This document shows, piece by piece, positions 11,106-22,087 of a stretch of DNA of 64,000 nucleotides (position 1 is its first letter; every line of letters starts with the position of its first letter). The position numbers were made by a program, and so were the translations under genes. The stretch is from positions 23,896,937 to 23,960,936 of the forward strand of contig OY978530.1 in the NCBI GenBank assembly GCA_963854835.1, given 5' to 3'. Below the pieces are notes generated by a model. That model saw only the letters and a program-made list of their open reading frames with translations, searched no databases and was not told the DNA's origin. The stretch is from Megamerina dolium. Its lineage: Eukaryota; Arthropoda; Insecta; Diptera; Megamerinidae.

Positions 11106-11331
11106 GTGTGTGATTAAAAACAACTAGACGAACTAATTATTCGTGATCAATTGAACATCGACCTGTAGTCGATTTCTCTATTTATTACAAAATATTGCCT
11201 ATACATATATTGGTTTAACATAAAAAATTACAATTAATGCAAATATGTGTTAATATGCATTTTTACATAATTTGCCTTAAATATTGCATGTACATATAAT
11301 TGATTTAAAATATAACAATATACAATTAATG

Positions 11332-11489
11332 CCTTGACAGCATATTTAGGCAAAGCATATTGACCATTATACGTAACAACAGCAAACGCTGTTGTTTTTT
11401 AGTTCATTAGCGGTCATATAATGATGACACTGCAATTATGATTTTATAAACTGTATATAGAGTTTACTCGCGGTCATATGCTGTCAAGG
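11332..11489. repeat. Nested inverted repeat, possible small foldback element
   Basis: CCTTGACAGCATAT at 11332-11345 is repeated in inverse at 11476-11489, and the centre has a second hairpin, AACAACAGC/GCTGTTGTT, near 11371-11393. It lies between the two mariner transposase pieces. No target duplication was identified. Confidence 0.5.
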
Positions 11490-11769
11490 TTACAAATATG
11501 CAATACAATATAATGATTGTGCAATATGATGAACTTTTATATACACATACATATATTTCATAATTTCTTACAGACTAAATATATGTTTAAGAATTAAACA
11601 GCAGTCTTCAGTATACCATTTCCCAGTTACTGTGTGACAAGTATTTAGGGGAATAACAGACAGTAACTGAAGTAAACCGCAATCATCACTTTCATTGCTG
11701 ACTTTTGTTTCCTTGCTTTAACAGGTGTATTTGTTCCGTACCATTGACTGCTGTTTAGTTTATAGGATG

Positions 11770-12270
11770 TACTTGTAAAACCGCGCTTCGTCACCTGTTG
11801 CGGTCATACTGAAGTTGCTAAACTCTCCGTTTTCAAATTTTCTTAGTAAATATTGAGCAAAACGAACTCGAGCTTCTTTATGTCTATCATTCAACATTCG
11901 TGGGACCTATCGAGCAGATTTCTTCGTGTATTGTAAATCATTCCGCTATATTCGCGATACAGCCATAGCATTCAAGTGCAAGTCACTGGCTATCATTTCT
12001 TGTGTCATTGTCGGTCGAAGATTTTGACGTTCCTTCGCGAGGCCCGTCCGCCACGGAAAAATGTCCACTCCGGAATCGTTGATACCACTTACAAATGGTC
12101 TTAAGATAATGTGCGTTCGTTCCATATGCTGTTTGGAATTCCCTAAAAATTTCTATGGGCTTAAGTTGACGTCGAAATCCGTAAAGAATTGCATGTCGAA
12201 TTTCTTCTGACGTTGGTGGCGTAATTTCCACCAACCTCTCGTCAGTAATTTTATGGTTTCTTATCTCCAT
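11770..12270 (-). pseudogene. Mariner transposase N-terminal remnant
   Basis: The frame 12270-11983 encodes EEIRHAILYGFRRQ, then FQTAYGTNAHYLKTICKWYQRF and RSGHFSVADGPREG. This is the paired-like helix-turn-helix DNA-binding region of mariner transposases, including the WxxRFRSGxF signature. Downstream on the same strand, stops interrupt a further stretch ending near 11775 with TGDEARFYKY, equivalent to the TGDEKW motif around the first catalytic aspartate. The gene is degenerate. The protein would bind the element ends and catalyse TA-targeted cut and paste. Terminal inverted repeats could not be paired with confidence. Confidence 0.65.
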
Positions 12271-12590
12271 TCTAACCGATTTTTTTTAAATATAGAATGA
12301 AAAATCGCTAGATTACTTCAAAACGTGTAAATAAAATAAAAAAAACATGGCTTAAATCATCTCAGAGTAAGCTTTCAAACTAGGGGGTAATAGCAAACTT
12401 ATTTTCTCAACCCAGTGCATACTTCTACATAATTGACATAATTGTAACTATTGGATTGATAAATTAACAAGCGTGGATCGAACATTCAACGGAATATCTG
12501 ATTTACTGGTAGGTGGGTCGTAAGTTGTAAGCTGTCTGTTGTTATTCCTTTGTAGCAGCTTACCGTCGATCATTTATTGTCTAATAACGC
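12271..12590. other. No gene recognised
   Basis: AT-rich stretch between mariner and BEL remnants; nothing supported. Confidence 0.4.
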
Positions 12591-12594
12591 TCCA

Positions 12595-12798
12595 TTAGGA
12601 AAGCGTCAAGCTCCATTTTGGAACTCCGCATTTGTCTTTTATAAACAGTTCCCAGAGACAGATGGTGGTATCGGGGAGTTTTAAGTAACACAAGTATACA
12701 AAAAGAGCGTTCCAAAGGCTTACGTACATCGTGATTTCTGCATCAAGTGATACAACTAGCAATAAGCGGGGATTGTTTCGGTAGAAGACCGCGGGCAT
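12595..12798 (-). pseudogene. BEL/Pao gag remnant
   Basis: The short minus-strand frame contains YRNNPRL, then LWNALFVYLCYLKLPDTT and CLWELFIKDKCGVPKW. The same order occurs in the BEL gag at the right edge of the window (63040-64000), where the first motif and the VYLCSTKLPDAT motif lie about 90 residues farther apart. This piece is therefore an internally deleted gag fragment of the same or a related family. Confidence 0.7.
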
Positions 12799-12858
12799 GC
12801 CTTGGAAACTTCAAACGTCAAACTTAAACGTTGTATAGATGAGAACGGAATTCATTTA

Positions 12859-13239
12859 TTAACATTTGCAGCAAGCACAATGAAAGCTGCTTAGTACGTG
12901 AAATTCCAGAGCCTTGGTATTAATGGCATGAAAATATGTATCAAAATCCATAACTTCTTCTGAGAAAGTTTCAATATGATTCACAGTTAACAGTTTGTGA
13001 GGAATTTGTAAAATTACGAAGAAAATGTGATTAAAAACAAAATAACATGACACGTAGTTTTTATAATTGTAAAATCGTAATTTGGCATACACAAAACCAA
13101 TTGTATTGTAGAAGTTGGGCAAGAAGTTTACATGAAAAAGTACTATTTTAGCTGCTATATTAGCTGCTTCTCTGATAGAGGGTCGGTAAAATCCTCCACT
13201 GAACCAGCCTCGAGGGTGCCGACTGGAAATAGATACCAC
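12859..13239 (-). other. Unrecognised open frame, 126 codons
   Basis: An open minus-strand frame lies between a BEL remnant and the LOA-1 5' end. No domain was recognised. The composition is rich in F, N and Y, as expected of chance frames in AT-rich DNA. Probably not a gene. Confidence 0.2.
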
Positions 13240-13604
13240 AGTTTAGCCTGTACGATGTCAGGCGGTATCTAGCTAAGATAAGGGTAAGTTGGTGAGTGTT
13301 TGTTACTCTTCAATAGTACAGCATTTGGAAACGTACTATTATCATGGCCGGAGTTGAAGGGCTGGATTAAGGTGTTAGGCGATCCGTGCCGAAAATCAGC
13401 CTGGCTGGGGGCCCCTTTTTCAAATAGCCCAGTCGCTAACGTGAGATTACGGATACCTGGCGCCCTCCGTAATAAGTAGCCTTACCTGCGTACTGCGAAT
13501 CTCTGCGCAGGAGGACATTTATTTCTTCGCAACTCGCGAGGAACAAGATTGATTCTAAAAACCAAAAAACTGGATCTCGATCCAAAAATCTGGGGGTTCC
13601 AGGG

Positions 13605-15120
13605 GTGTTAACGGGTGGAACGGCGGACAATAAGGCTTCACCAGAGGCCGAGCTGTTAGCTGCACCACTCGTTCCCACCTCTGGAACTCATAACGAAATT
13701 CCTGCAATGGCGGACAACACTGCCTCATACGAATTAGTGCTGATAGCCACGGCGGGAAAAGTAGTGGAGGGGGTGGCGGAAAATGAGGCTTCCATAGAAG
13801 CCGAGCTTTTAGCCAGCCCAAAATCAATGGCAGCATCTGTCGCGGCGGACGGAACGGGTCTCGAAAGACCTAAGCCGGCGGCAGGGAAGCCGGTTTGGAG
13901 GCAGCGTAAAATAACTGGCCGAACATCTGATGGTGTGGACGAAGACGCGAAGAGGACGGAGTCTCCGGAGCAGAGCGAATCCTGTTGAAGAAACGGGAGA
14001 AGCAGAAGCAAAAGAGACAACGTAAAAAGGCCATGAAGTCGTCGGAGAAGACCATTGAGCAGCTCTCAGGCCAACTCAGTAGACTTCTGCAAAATGAGTC
14101 GAACTTGGAGGTGGAGAACTCGGGGAGGAGGTTCAGGGGCGATAGCTCCGGAACCACTTTCAAAAGTTCAACGCCTGAGGAGCCTCATCCGAAGACGACG
14201 GAGAGGCCAATTGAGGTGGATGCTGGGAAGGATGGACAACCGTCCCTTGAGAAGGTTGATAATTCTAACACGCAGACACCAAAAGGGGCAAGTGCTCGGG
14301 GAGATGGATGGTCAATTATAAAGGCCGTCAGTCGCTCCAAAAGGGGTTACCCAAGCCTAACACGGGTAGAGTAGCTCTGGGATCGACGGGGCAGGGAAAT
14401 CCGACATCGGGGGGTGATGAGCGGGGTGGACAATCTGGAAAGATTGTTAACCCAGCGAACTCACAGTCCTCGCATGCGGCACCTGGGCCGAGCGGTTCTG
14501 GCAGAGCGCCTAAACGTCGGGCTGAACAGGCAAAGGGCGAGCCCACTAGGGCGAGGAAAACTTACGCTAAAGTAGCGGAAGCTGACCTCGTTATGGGAGT
14601 CATGGACTTGGCACTAGAGGGGCGTTTGGAGGATACGCATCTGAGTACCTTCAAGGTATCTTTGTTGGATGCGATGGAGTCCCTTGAAGACGATGTCAAT
14701 GACATTGGATTTGTCGGCAGGGCAAGGGTGGAGAGCGGATTGTTTGTACTAAGGTGCAAAAATCACCCATCCAAGCAATGGCTGTGCAAGACAGTGGAGC
14801 ATCTAACCGGTTTGTGTGAGGGTGCAAAGCTCAAATGTGACAGCCTAATTGCCTTGTCGGCAAAGAGGAAGATGGTGATTGTTGCTCATGGCAATGCTGT
14901 GGCCAGCGACATCATACTCAGAAGGATGCAGCGACAGAACGCCTGTGTGAAGGACACTTCGAAATGGAGTGTTCTCTGCACAGAAGTGTTTTGGGGAGGC
15001 AGAAAGGGCAGGTGTCGTACTCACCGTGCTGTGTCCTAAGGAGGACGCGGAGGCAGTCAGGATCGCAGAGGGGAGACTCAACTGTGGTCTTCAACAGGCC
15101 GTCGTTAAATTCCAGAAAGA
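13605..15120 (+). pseudogene. LOA-1 ORF1, Gag-like RNA-binding protein, frameshifted
   Basis: Three overlapping frames (13605-13988, 13985-14374, 14308-15039) form one ORF1. The first part is rich in A, E and P. The second has a basic K/R/Q-rich segment and a probable coiled coil (REKQKQKRQRKKAMKSSEKT). The third has a low-complexity G/S/P region and then the conserved block with GFVGRARVESGLFVLRCKN, LKCDSL and TSKWSVLCTEVF, resembling the DUF4780 domain. After about 14995 the conserved reading moves to another frame (AERAGVVLTVLCPKEDAEAVR), up to about 15120. So there are at least three frameshifts. The protein would coat the element RNA. Confidence 0.65.
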
Positions 15121-15133
15121 TGCAGTATGACGT

Positions 15134-18100
15134 GTGCGACGCGGCTCCTGCGTGGAGCTAGTGGCAGATTCTGCAAGAAAGAAGCCATTAGGGCGAGAGG
15201 TGGGCCCACGCCAGGAACCACTAAATGTGTGTCAACTCAATATTCACCACAGCAAAGCAGCATCAGCAATGATGGTGCGGAGCTTCGATGAGGATGAGCC
15301 TGACATTGCACTGGTTCAGGAGCCCTGGATCCTTCATTGAAGGATCAAAGGCCTATCTGCACAAAAGACCACTTTGATTTATCCACAAACAGAGGGGAAG
15401 TTGAGGACATGCATTTTAGTTAGACATGGGATACGTGCGATTTTAATGTCTAACTTGTGCTCACCGAATCTCACAGTAGTGAGAATAGGTGACGGTGGGG
15501 TTCATTTATGACCACATCAGCATACCTTCCATACGATTCTCCAGACGGACCACCTTCAAGGAAGCTCTGGAGAAATTCTGTGATGGAAAGGGGGTTGGTC
15601 TGATCTTAGGCTGCGATGCCAATGCGCACAGTTCTGTGTGGGGCAGCAGCAATGAAAACTATAGAGGAGAGTGTCTACTCGAAGCTATAGAAAGATTTGT
15701 TCTACAAGTTGCCAATAGGGGAACAGAACCGACCTTTGTCGACGCATGTCGTTGCGAGGTCATTGATGTTACCCTGACGAATGTCAAAAAGTTGGATAGG
15801 ATTTTGGATTGGAGATTTGTGGATAGACTAACCATGTCGAACCACAGGGCGATTCAGTTAGGGATTACGTCCGATAAAAGACATAGGAACGACTGTAAAA
15901 TGGTAAGGATACTGAAACGAACGGATTATACAAGGTACTGCGAAGTGCTTGAGGAATTATTGCCAGGGAGGTTTAAGAGACCTAGAACAACCGCAGATGT
16001 TGAGTATCAGGTAAGGGCTATCAGCTCAGCCATGATAAAGCATTTGAAGCTTCATGTCCTCTGACGGTAGTGGACGAATAAGATCCCACTCCATGGTGGA
16101 ATGGGGAACTGAAATCCATGAAAAAGGAGACAAGGAAGGCTTTTAATCGTCACATAAGAGGGGACTCCAACATGTGGGACGACTACAAGTCAAAGAAAAG
16201 AGATCCGATGAGATAAGAGATCTACACAACCGTAAAAGGAAAACGTGGAGAGAATTTCGCTCAAATATGCAAGATATGACCGATGTATATAGATTACAGA
16301 GGATTATATCAAAGGACCCGGTGTCAAAGTTGGAATTAATTCGGAAAACGAATGGATCCTTTACAGAGACAATCGGAGATTCACAGAAATTCCTGATGAA
16401 GGTTCATTTTCCAGGAAGCTTTAGATCGGAAGATCCATGGGAGGCACCCGCAAGGGTGCAAACAGGGATGAAAGATTGGAAGCTGAAATGATAGCTACTA
16501 GAGATGAAGTGATAAACGCCACTAAGCGTTTCTCTCTATTCAAAACAGCGGGTACAGACGGGATATTTCCAGCCCTACTTCAGTGGGGTGCAGAAGCTCT
16601 GGTAGACAGGCTTCTGGGTATATTTACTACTTGCCTGGCTACAGGATATATCCAGACACAATGGAGAGAGACTAAGGTTGGTGTTCTTTGAAAGCCGGGA
16701 AAAAGGGACTACTCAGAGGCTAAATATTTCCGGCCGGTTAGCTTGACCTCCTTTCTGCTTAAATGTATGGAGGGAGTACTGGCGGACTACATGGAAAGGA
16801 CAACGCTTCTGACAAAACCACTGAGCAGGTGTCAGCACGCATACAGAGCTGGCAAATCCACTGAAACGGCCCTGAACGAATTCGTTCGCGTAGCGGAGAG
16901 AGAACTGTATTGTGGAGGGATATCTATGTCTACTTTTATGGATATAGAAGGTGCCTTCGATAAGATTGGTTTCGATAAGCTAAGGATGGCCCTTGCTACT
17001 CGTGAAATCAGCCCAACCATTATAAGGTGCGTGGACAGCATGCTGAGGAAAAGGGCAATAAACTTTCAAATGGGAGTTACAGACTCAGAGGTAGGGTAGT
17101 CAAAGGGTGTCCACAGGGAGCGTATAATGGCCCATATTTTGGAACATTACGGCCATTCCCTACTTCAGCTTCTGGACTCAAAAAGCATACACACCGTCGG
17201 GTATGCAGATTACATAGCGGTAACGGTGCGCGGTAAGTTCCTGGACACTATTTATGATACCATGAGAGGTGCACTCAAAATGGTTGAAGGATGGTGCACG
17301 GAACAAGGTCTCTCTGTAAATGCTAGTAAGTCAGAAACAGTACTCTTTACTTAAAGGAGGACTGGACTAACAATAGACCCTCCTAGGCTTTTTGGATCGA
17401 ACATCAACGTCTCCAAGGAAGTAAAGTATCTGGGTGTCATCCTGGATAACAAGCTGACTTGGAATAGTCACGTCGATAACAAGATTCAAAAGGGAAAGCG
17501 GGTATTGCATCAGTGTAAGAGAGTGTTCTGTCTCATTTGGGGAATTACTCCCAGAGCAGCGCACTGGATCTACACAACGATGGTCAGGCCCTTAATAACG
17601 TATGCTGCTGTAGTCTGGTGGCCTAAGGTCACCCAAAAGACCGCGAAAAGCAAGTTTGATAGGGTGCAAAGAATTGCTTGTATTGGGATTACCGGAGCTA
17701 TCCGTACGACCCCAGTAGAAGCATTGGAAGTCTTTCTGGGGCTGCTGCCGTTGGACTTGCATAATATGAAGTCGGCGGCATTAACAGCATTACATCTGAA
17801 GACAATAATTGGTATGGATTCGGCACGGAGATAGGGCACAGAGCATCCTGTCACTGTCGGGTGCTGGAATCTTCTCTAAAGAGTTGGGACTGGCATGCAT
17901 TCTGAATCGGGGAAGATACGTATCGGTCTATCAAGTAGAAATGCTTGGTCTAATGCATGCGCTAGACCATCTACTGGATGGAAAGGTGCAAGGTAAGAAA
18001 ATCTTGATAGCACTCGATAACCAGGTGGTCAGGCGGCTGCAACAACCTACGGTATCTTCTAAGTTGGCGCTTGAATGTGTTCAGAAACTTAATGGTTAAC

Positions 18101-18697
18101 GGGTGTGCTCGTAGTAATGCGATTACTCTTATATGTTTGAAGGGACGCATTGGTGTAGAACAAAATGAAGCTGTAGACGCCTTGGCTAGACAAGGATCTG
18201 AAGCTGAATTTTATGGACCGGAAACAGTAGTTGCTCTTAGCAACGGGACGGTGAAGGCAAAGGTTGAAGAGTGGATAAAGAAACTCCATCCCTCGAGATG
18301 GGAGAACTTATCCACTTGTAGACAGGCAAAGGCTTCGTTAAGGTTATCAAAGAGCAGTGAATCGGGGAAGGCTCTCAGTCTAGGACGGTTAACTCTAAGC
18401 TGGTTGACTGCATTAATAACTGGGCATGGCAATTTCAGGTACCACCTCAGCAAGATGAGTCTTGTGGATGGGGAGGATGCTGATATTTGCAGATTATGCA
18501 TGGAAGAGGCAGAGACAGCGGCGCACATAGCGTGCCAGTGTCCTGCATTGGCAAGCAGGAGGATTTCCACACTGAGTCGCCAATTTATTAATGAACTCGA
18601 AATGTGGAACCTACCCCACAAAGACATGCTTGAAATACCGCGTGATGTTATTATGAGGAAGAAAGTAGAAGAATTCTGCAACCAAACAAATAATTAA
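15134..18697 (+). pseudogene. LOA-1 ORF2: endonuclease, reverse transcriptase, RNase H; multiply broken
   Basis: Pieces in order: endonuclease start with VCQLNIHHSKAAS and ALVQEPWI (15134-15340); endonuclease body with LGCDANAHSSVWGS and SNHRAIQLG, where other copies have SDHRAIQ (15489-16064); linker (16174-16491); RT with KTAGTDGIFPALLQ, HAYRAGKSTETAL, FMDIEGAFDK, CPQG and the catalytic box as YADY (16437-17354); thumb with KYLGVILDNKLTW and YTTMVRPLITYAAVVWW (17390-17834); RNase H-like region with ALDNQ and NEAVDALARQG (17809-18200); and a C-terminal C/H motif CRLCMEEAETAAHIACQCPAL (18490-18550). The YADY box replaces a catalytic aspartate. At least six frame changes or stops are present, so it is inactive. 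Confidence 0.8.
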
Positions 18698-18756
18698 CAC
18701 ACGATTTGAGGGACGAAAAGGGACCCATATAAGTGGTCTGATTCGGCTAATCCCTA

Positions 18757-18905
<149 letters not shown>

Positions 18906-19759
18906 CTCTGACAGAGGGAGAGTGTGTATTAAGGTAAGTACCAACCACAGTAAATATATAGAGAAAACTTAACAACAGTAGGCGGATTCACTGAGTGCGA
19001 GTGTTATTCCAAATGTAAATTGAATGTATTGTTGTTGCCAATGGCTTAGCAATTGCATGTAAATATTAATGCAATAATTGAGTGCACTTGTTGTTGCTTG
19101 GCCGAAAATATAACTGTTAAATGTAATATTAATACGTAATATCAAATGCACGCAGATTTTGGCTACTCAGCACATCAAGCACCTTTCATGTGAATATCTC
19201 CATCCAAATGCAGTTTTGTTGTTGCTTAGGTACTTGACGAAAGAACAAACGAAAGATGCATACGTATGTACATATATATAGCAAATATAAAAAACGTGAC
19301 TAAGTAAAAATACTGAAACAGATCGATTTACTTGTTTCAGCCTACCTTTGGATAAGAAAGAGCAGATATATGTAATGAAATAACATGTTCCTATGCAGGG
19401 GATGCAAGTTTTTATTTCGAAACAAAGAAAGTTCTTGCTGTTCTTGCCAAACTGACTAATGTTTTTTATATTTTGATTATTCGGTGGTAGCAAATTATGT
19501 TCATTTAAGAATGCACGTGTAATATTTCGAGTAACAAAATTACTGTAGAAGAAGAGAGCTGTAGGTTTTGCACTAATCAGGCAAATAATTAGCATAACAT
19601 AATATATGGAACATACCCATTAAGGGTTAAATGGGTTACGTATTTTACATAACCTAAGATAACGTTCGTCAATTTGACGAAGCCTGTTTAAAAACTTTAA
19701 TTAAGAAGAAGAGTAAAATGAAAGAAATCATTAATTTCATTTATTTATTTTCTTGGTTT
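18906..19759. other. No gene recognised
   Basis: AT-rich sequence. A 142-codon minus-strand frame at 19167-19595 has many C, F, I and N residues and no domain known to me; I consider it probably fortuitous. Confidence 0.4.
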
Positions 19760-20272
19760 GTAGGAAATTTATGGCTTGGCTACAGGATATGCACTGCACT
19801 GCACAATGGAGAAAGATTAAGGTTGTCTTTCTTCCGAACCCGGAAAAAATGCACTACCCAGAGGCGAAATCTTTCCGGCCGGTTAGTTTGACTTTTTTCT
19901 GCTTAAATGCCTGGAGGGAGTACTGACGGACTGTATAAAAAGGACAACGCTTCTGAGTAAACTACTGAACTGGTGTCAGCACGCATATAGAACTTGCAAA
20001 TCAACCATAAATATATATATAGTTGTCTTGTGGAGGAATATCTTTGCTTACTTTTATGGAAGCAGATAGTGCATTCGATAAGATTGGCTTTAGTAAATTA
20101 TTTATGGACCTTGCTACTCGTTAAGTCAGCCCATCTATTACAATGTGTGTGGACAGCATGCTGAGAAAAAAGGCCATAAACTTTCACAATAGAAGTTACA
20201 GACTTAGAGGTACGGTTGTCAAAGGATATCCACAGAGGGACGTACTATCGCCCACCCTTTTGAACACCACGA
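19760..20272 (+). pseudogene. LOA-1 family RT fragment
   Basis: Aligns with LOA-1 bases 16625-17145 (RT fingers to the segment after CPQG). It keeps the ancestral-looking segment that would read VLSPTLLN, which is damaged in the copies at 13250 and 34649, but has its own stops. It ends abruptly at the 3' edge of an RTE copy in opposite orientation. Confidence 0.8.
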
Positions 20273-21385
20273 TATGACTTTAAAATAGTCATGTCTTCTG
20301 CGTCGTCCTTCAACCGGTTTCGAATATAACACATTCTTAGCAGGAGCGTGTTTTCCCATTCGCTCGACATGAACTAGCCAGCGCAGTCGCTGGATTTTGA
20401 TGCGCTTTACTATGTCAATATCGGCATACAGCTCGTACAGCTCATGGTTGTACCTTATACCGGACTCGCCACCAACGCAAATAGATCCGAAGATCTTGCA
20501 TAGTACTTTTCTCTCGAAAACTCCAAGCATTCGCTCATCCCAGGTAGAAATTGTCCAGGCTTCAGCGCCATATGTTAAGACAGGCACGATGAGAGACTTG
20601 TAGAGCGTAGTTTTCGTTCTTCGAGAGAGGGATCTACTTCTTAATTGCTTACTCAGTTCAAAGTAACACCTGTTAGCAAGAGTTATCCTACGCATGATCT
20701 CCAGGCTGACATCATTACAGTTGTTGATGCTGGTGCCAAGATAGACCAAGTCCCTTACTACTTCAAAAGCGTAGTTGTCAACAGTGACGTGCTGTCCAAG
20801 ACGCCGGGACTCTTTGGTTGTTGACACTAGATACTTCGTCTTGCCCTCGTCCACCGTAAGACCCATCCGACGCGACTCTCTTTCCAACTCTGGGAATGCT
20901 GAACTCACTGCTCGCGTGTTCATACCGATTATGTCAATATCGTCAGCATACGCCAACAGCATGACACTTTTGTTGAAGATAGTGCCATTACGTCGTAGAT
21001 CAGCAGCTCGTATTATTTTCTCCATAATAAGATTGAAGAAGTCGAACGATAACGAATCACCTTTGCTGAAACTCTGTTCGGTATTAAATGGTGCGGAGAG
21101 TTCCTTCCCAATTTTCACTGCACAACGGGAGTTATGCAGTGTCATTCTACAAAGTCGAATGAGCTTTGCAGGAATACCGAACTCAGACATTGTTGCGTAG
21201 AGGTAATCCCTTACTGGACTGTCGAAAGCGGCTTTATAATCAACAAATAGGTGATGTGTGTCGATCGGTTTTTCTTGGGTCTTCTCCAGGATTTGGCGCA
21301 GTGTGAAAATCTGGTCGATGGTGGATTTACCAGGTCTGAAGCCACACTGATACGGTCTAATCAGGTTGTTGAGCATAGGCTTCAA
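20219..21385 (-). CDS. RTE-type reverse transcriptase, open frame of 388 codons
   Basis: The frame covers RT from fingers to thumb and beyond: PYQCGFRPGKSTIDQIFTL, HLFVDYKAAFDS (motif A), SKGDSLSFDFFN (motif B region, where the usual sequence is G-x-x-Q-G-D), LAYADDIDIIG (motif C, both aspartates kept), GLTVDEGKTKYL, LVYLGTSI, and the C-terminal part with YGAEAW, RKVLCKIFG and RLRWLVHVERM. The ATG used is internal, because the upstream part was deleted. The last 18 or so residues are read through into the adjoining LOA-1 fragment and are foreign. The RT core looks intact, yet there is no endonuclease, so autonomous movement is unlikely. Confidence 0.8.
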   Translation of the reverse strand: MKPMLNNLIRPYQCGFRPGKSTIDQIFTLRQILEKTQEKPIDTHHLFVDYKAAFDSPVRDYLYATMSEFGIPAKLIRLCRMTLHNSRCAVKIGKELSAPFNTEQSFSKGDSLSFDFFNLIMEKIIRAADLRRNGTIFNKSVMLLAYADDIDIIGMNTRAVSSAFPELERESRRMGLTVDEGKTKYLVSTTKESRRLGQHVTVDNYAFEVVRDLVYLGTSINNCNDVSLEIMRRITLANRCYFELSKQLRSRSLSRRTKTTLYKSLIVPVLTYGAEAWTISTWDERMLGVFERKVLCKIFGSICVGGESGIRYNHELYELYADIDIVKRIKIQRLRWLVHVERMGKHAPAKNVLYSKPVEGRRRRHDYFKVISWCSKGWAIVRPSVDIL

Positions 21386-21960
21386 CCTTTCACACAGTCG
21401 GTATACATCTCTATCTCCTCACACTCTCGTATTTTCAACTCCCTCCTCTCGCGCCTGAAAAGACGTCTATTCGCACTCTTTTTCTCTCTGTACCGCTCGC
21501 GTTGCGCCTGCACGCAGGGTTTTTCTGTAGGCGGCGCCTTTCTCTGCGGTAGCATCGCGACACTCCTGATCATACCATTCATTCCTCAGAGGCCGGTAGT
21601 AACCGATTACCTCATCGGCAGAAGTAGCCATGGAGTGGTATATTTGTGCCCACCGTGCGAATGTATCACCAAGTGGGGGAGTGTTCTGTTTAAGCAGATC
21701 CTATAGTCGAGTGGCAAATGCATCTGCTGTCTCTGGTGATCGCAGCTTACTGACGTATAGGCACCCTCCCTATACAGGGACCGAACATTCCAGGTGCATA
21801 CCTGTAAATCCTGTTCCTTTTTCGTTTGCGGGGGTCATCAACAAAAGCGGTAGTCTTTATCCGAGGCATTGCTGTTTTCTTCACTGGGGGATTTTTTATG
21901 TGGAGAGTCCCAAACCCAACGCACAACCTTTCGACACTCACCTGGCAGCCGCCTCCCAGC
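20275..21960 (-). mobile_element. RTE-type element with two internal deletions
   Basis: On the minus strand, this copy has the 5' UTR and start (21960-21760), then a jump to the last part of the endonuclease linker (21755-21400), then a jump into the RT (from 21398). The joins are seen by alignment to the copy at 7590-9215, where the skipped segments are present. The 5' UTR runs straight into a (TA)n tract at 21963. Confidence 0.75.
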
Positions 21961-21962
21961 GG

Positions 21963-22004
21963 GTATATATATATACATATATACATATATGTATACATAT
22001 ATGT

Positions 22005-22070
<66 letters not shown>

Positions 22071-22087
22071 ATATACATATATATATA
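21963..22087. repeat. (TA)n microsatellite, left part
   Basis: TA repeat with scattered C and G. It begins at the RTE 5' end and is split from its right part by the transposon at 22088-22916. Confidence 0.95.

Noticed and set aside
10560..12420. Terminal inverted repeats for the mariner remnant
   Set aside because: Candidate ends near 10558 and 12400 do not match each other when compared in inverse.
13688..14020. Minus-strand frames opposite LOA-1 ORF1
   Set aside because: GC-rich shadows of the plus-strand ORF1.
19167..19595. 142-codon minus-strand frame
   Set aside because: AT-driven composition, no recognisable domain, no supporting neighbours.
20775..21200. 141-codon plus-strand frame
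   Set aside because: Antisense to the RTE-type RT.
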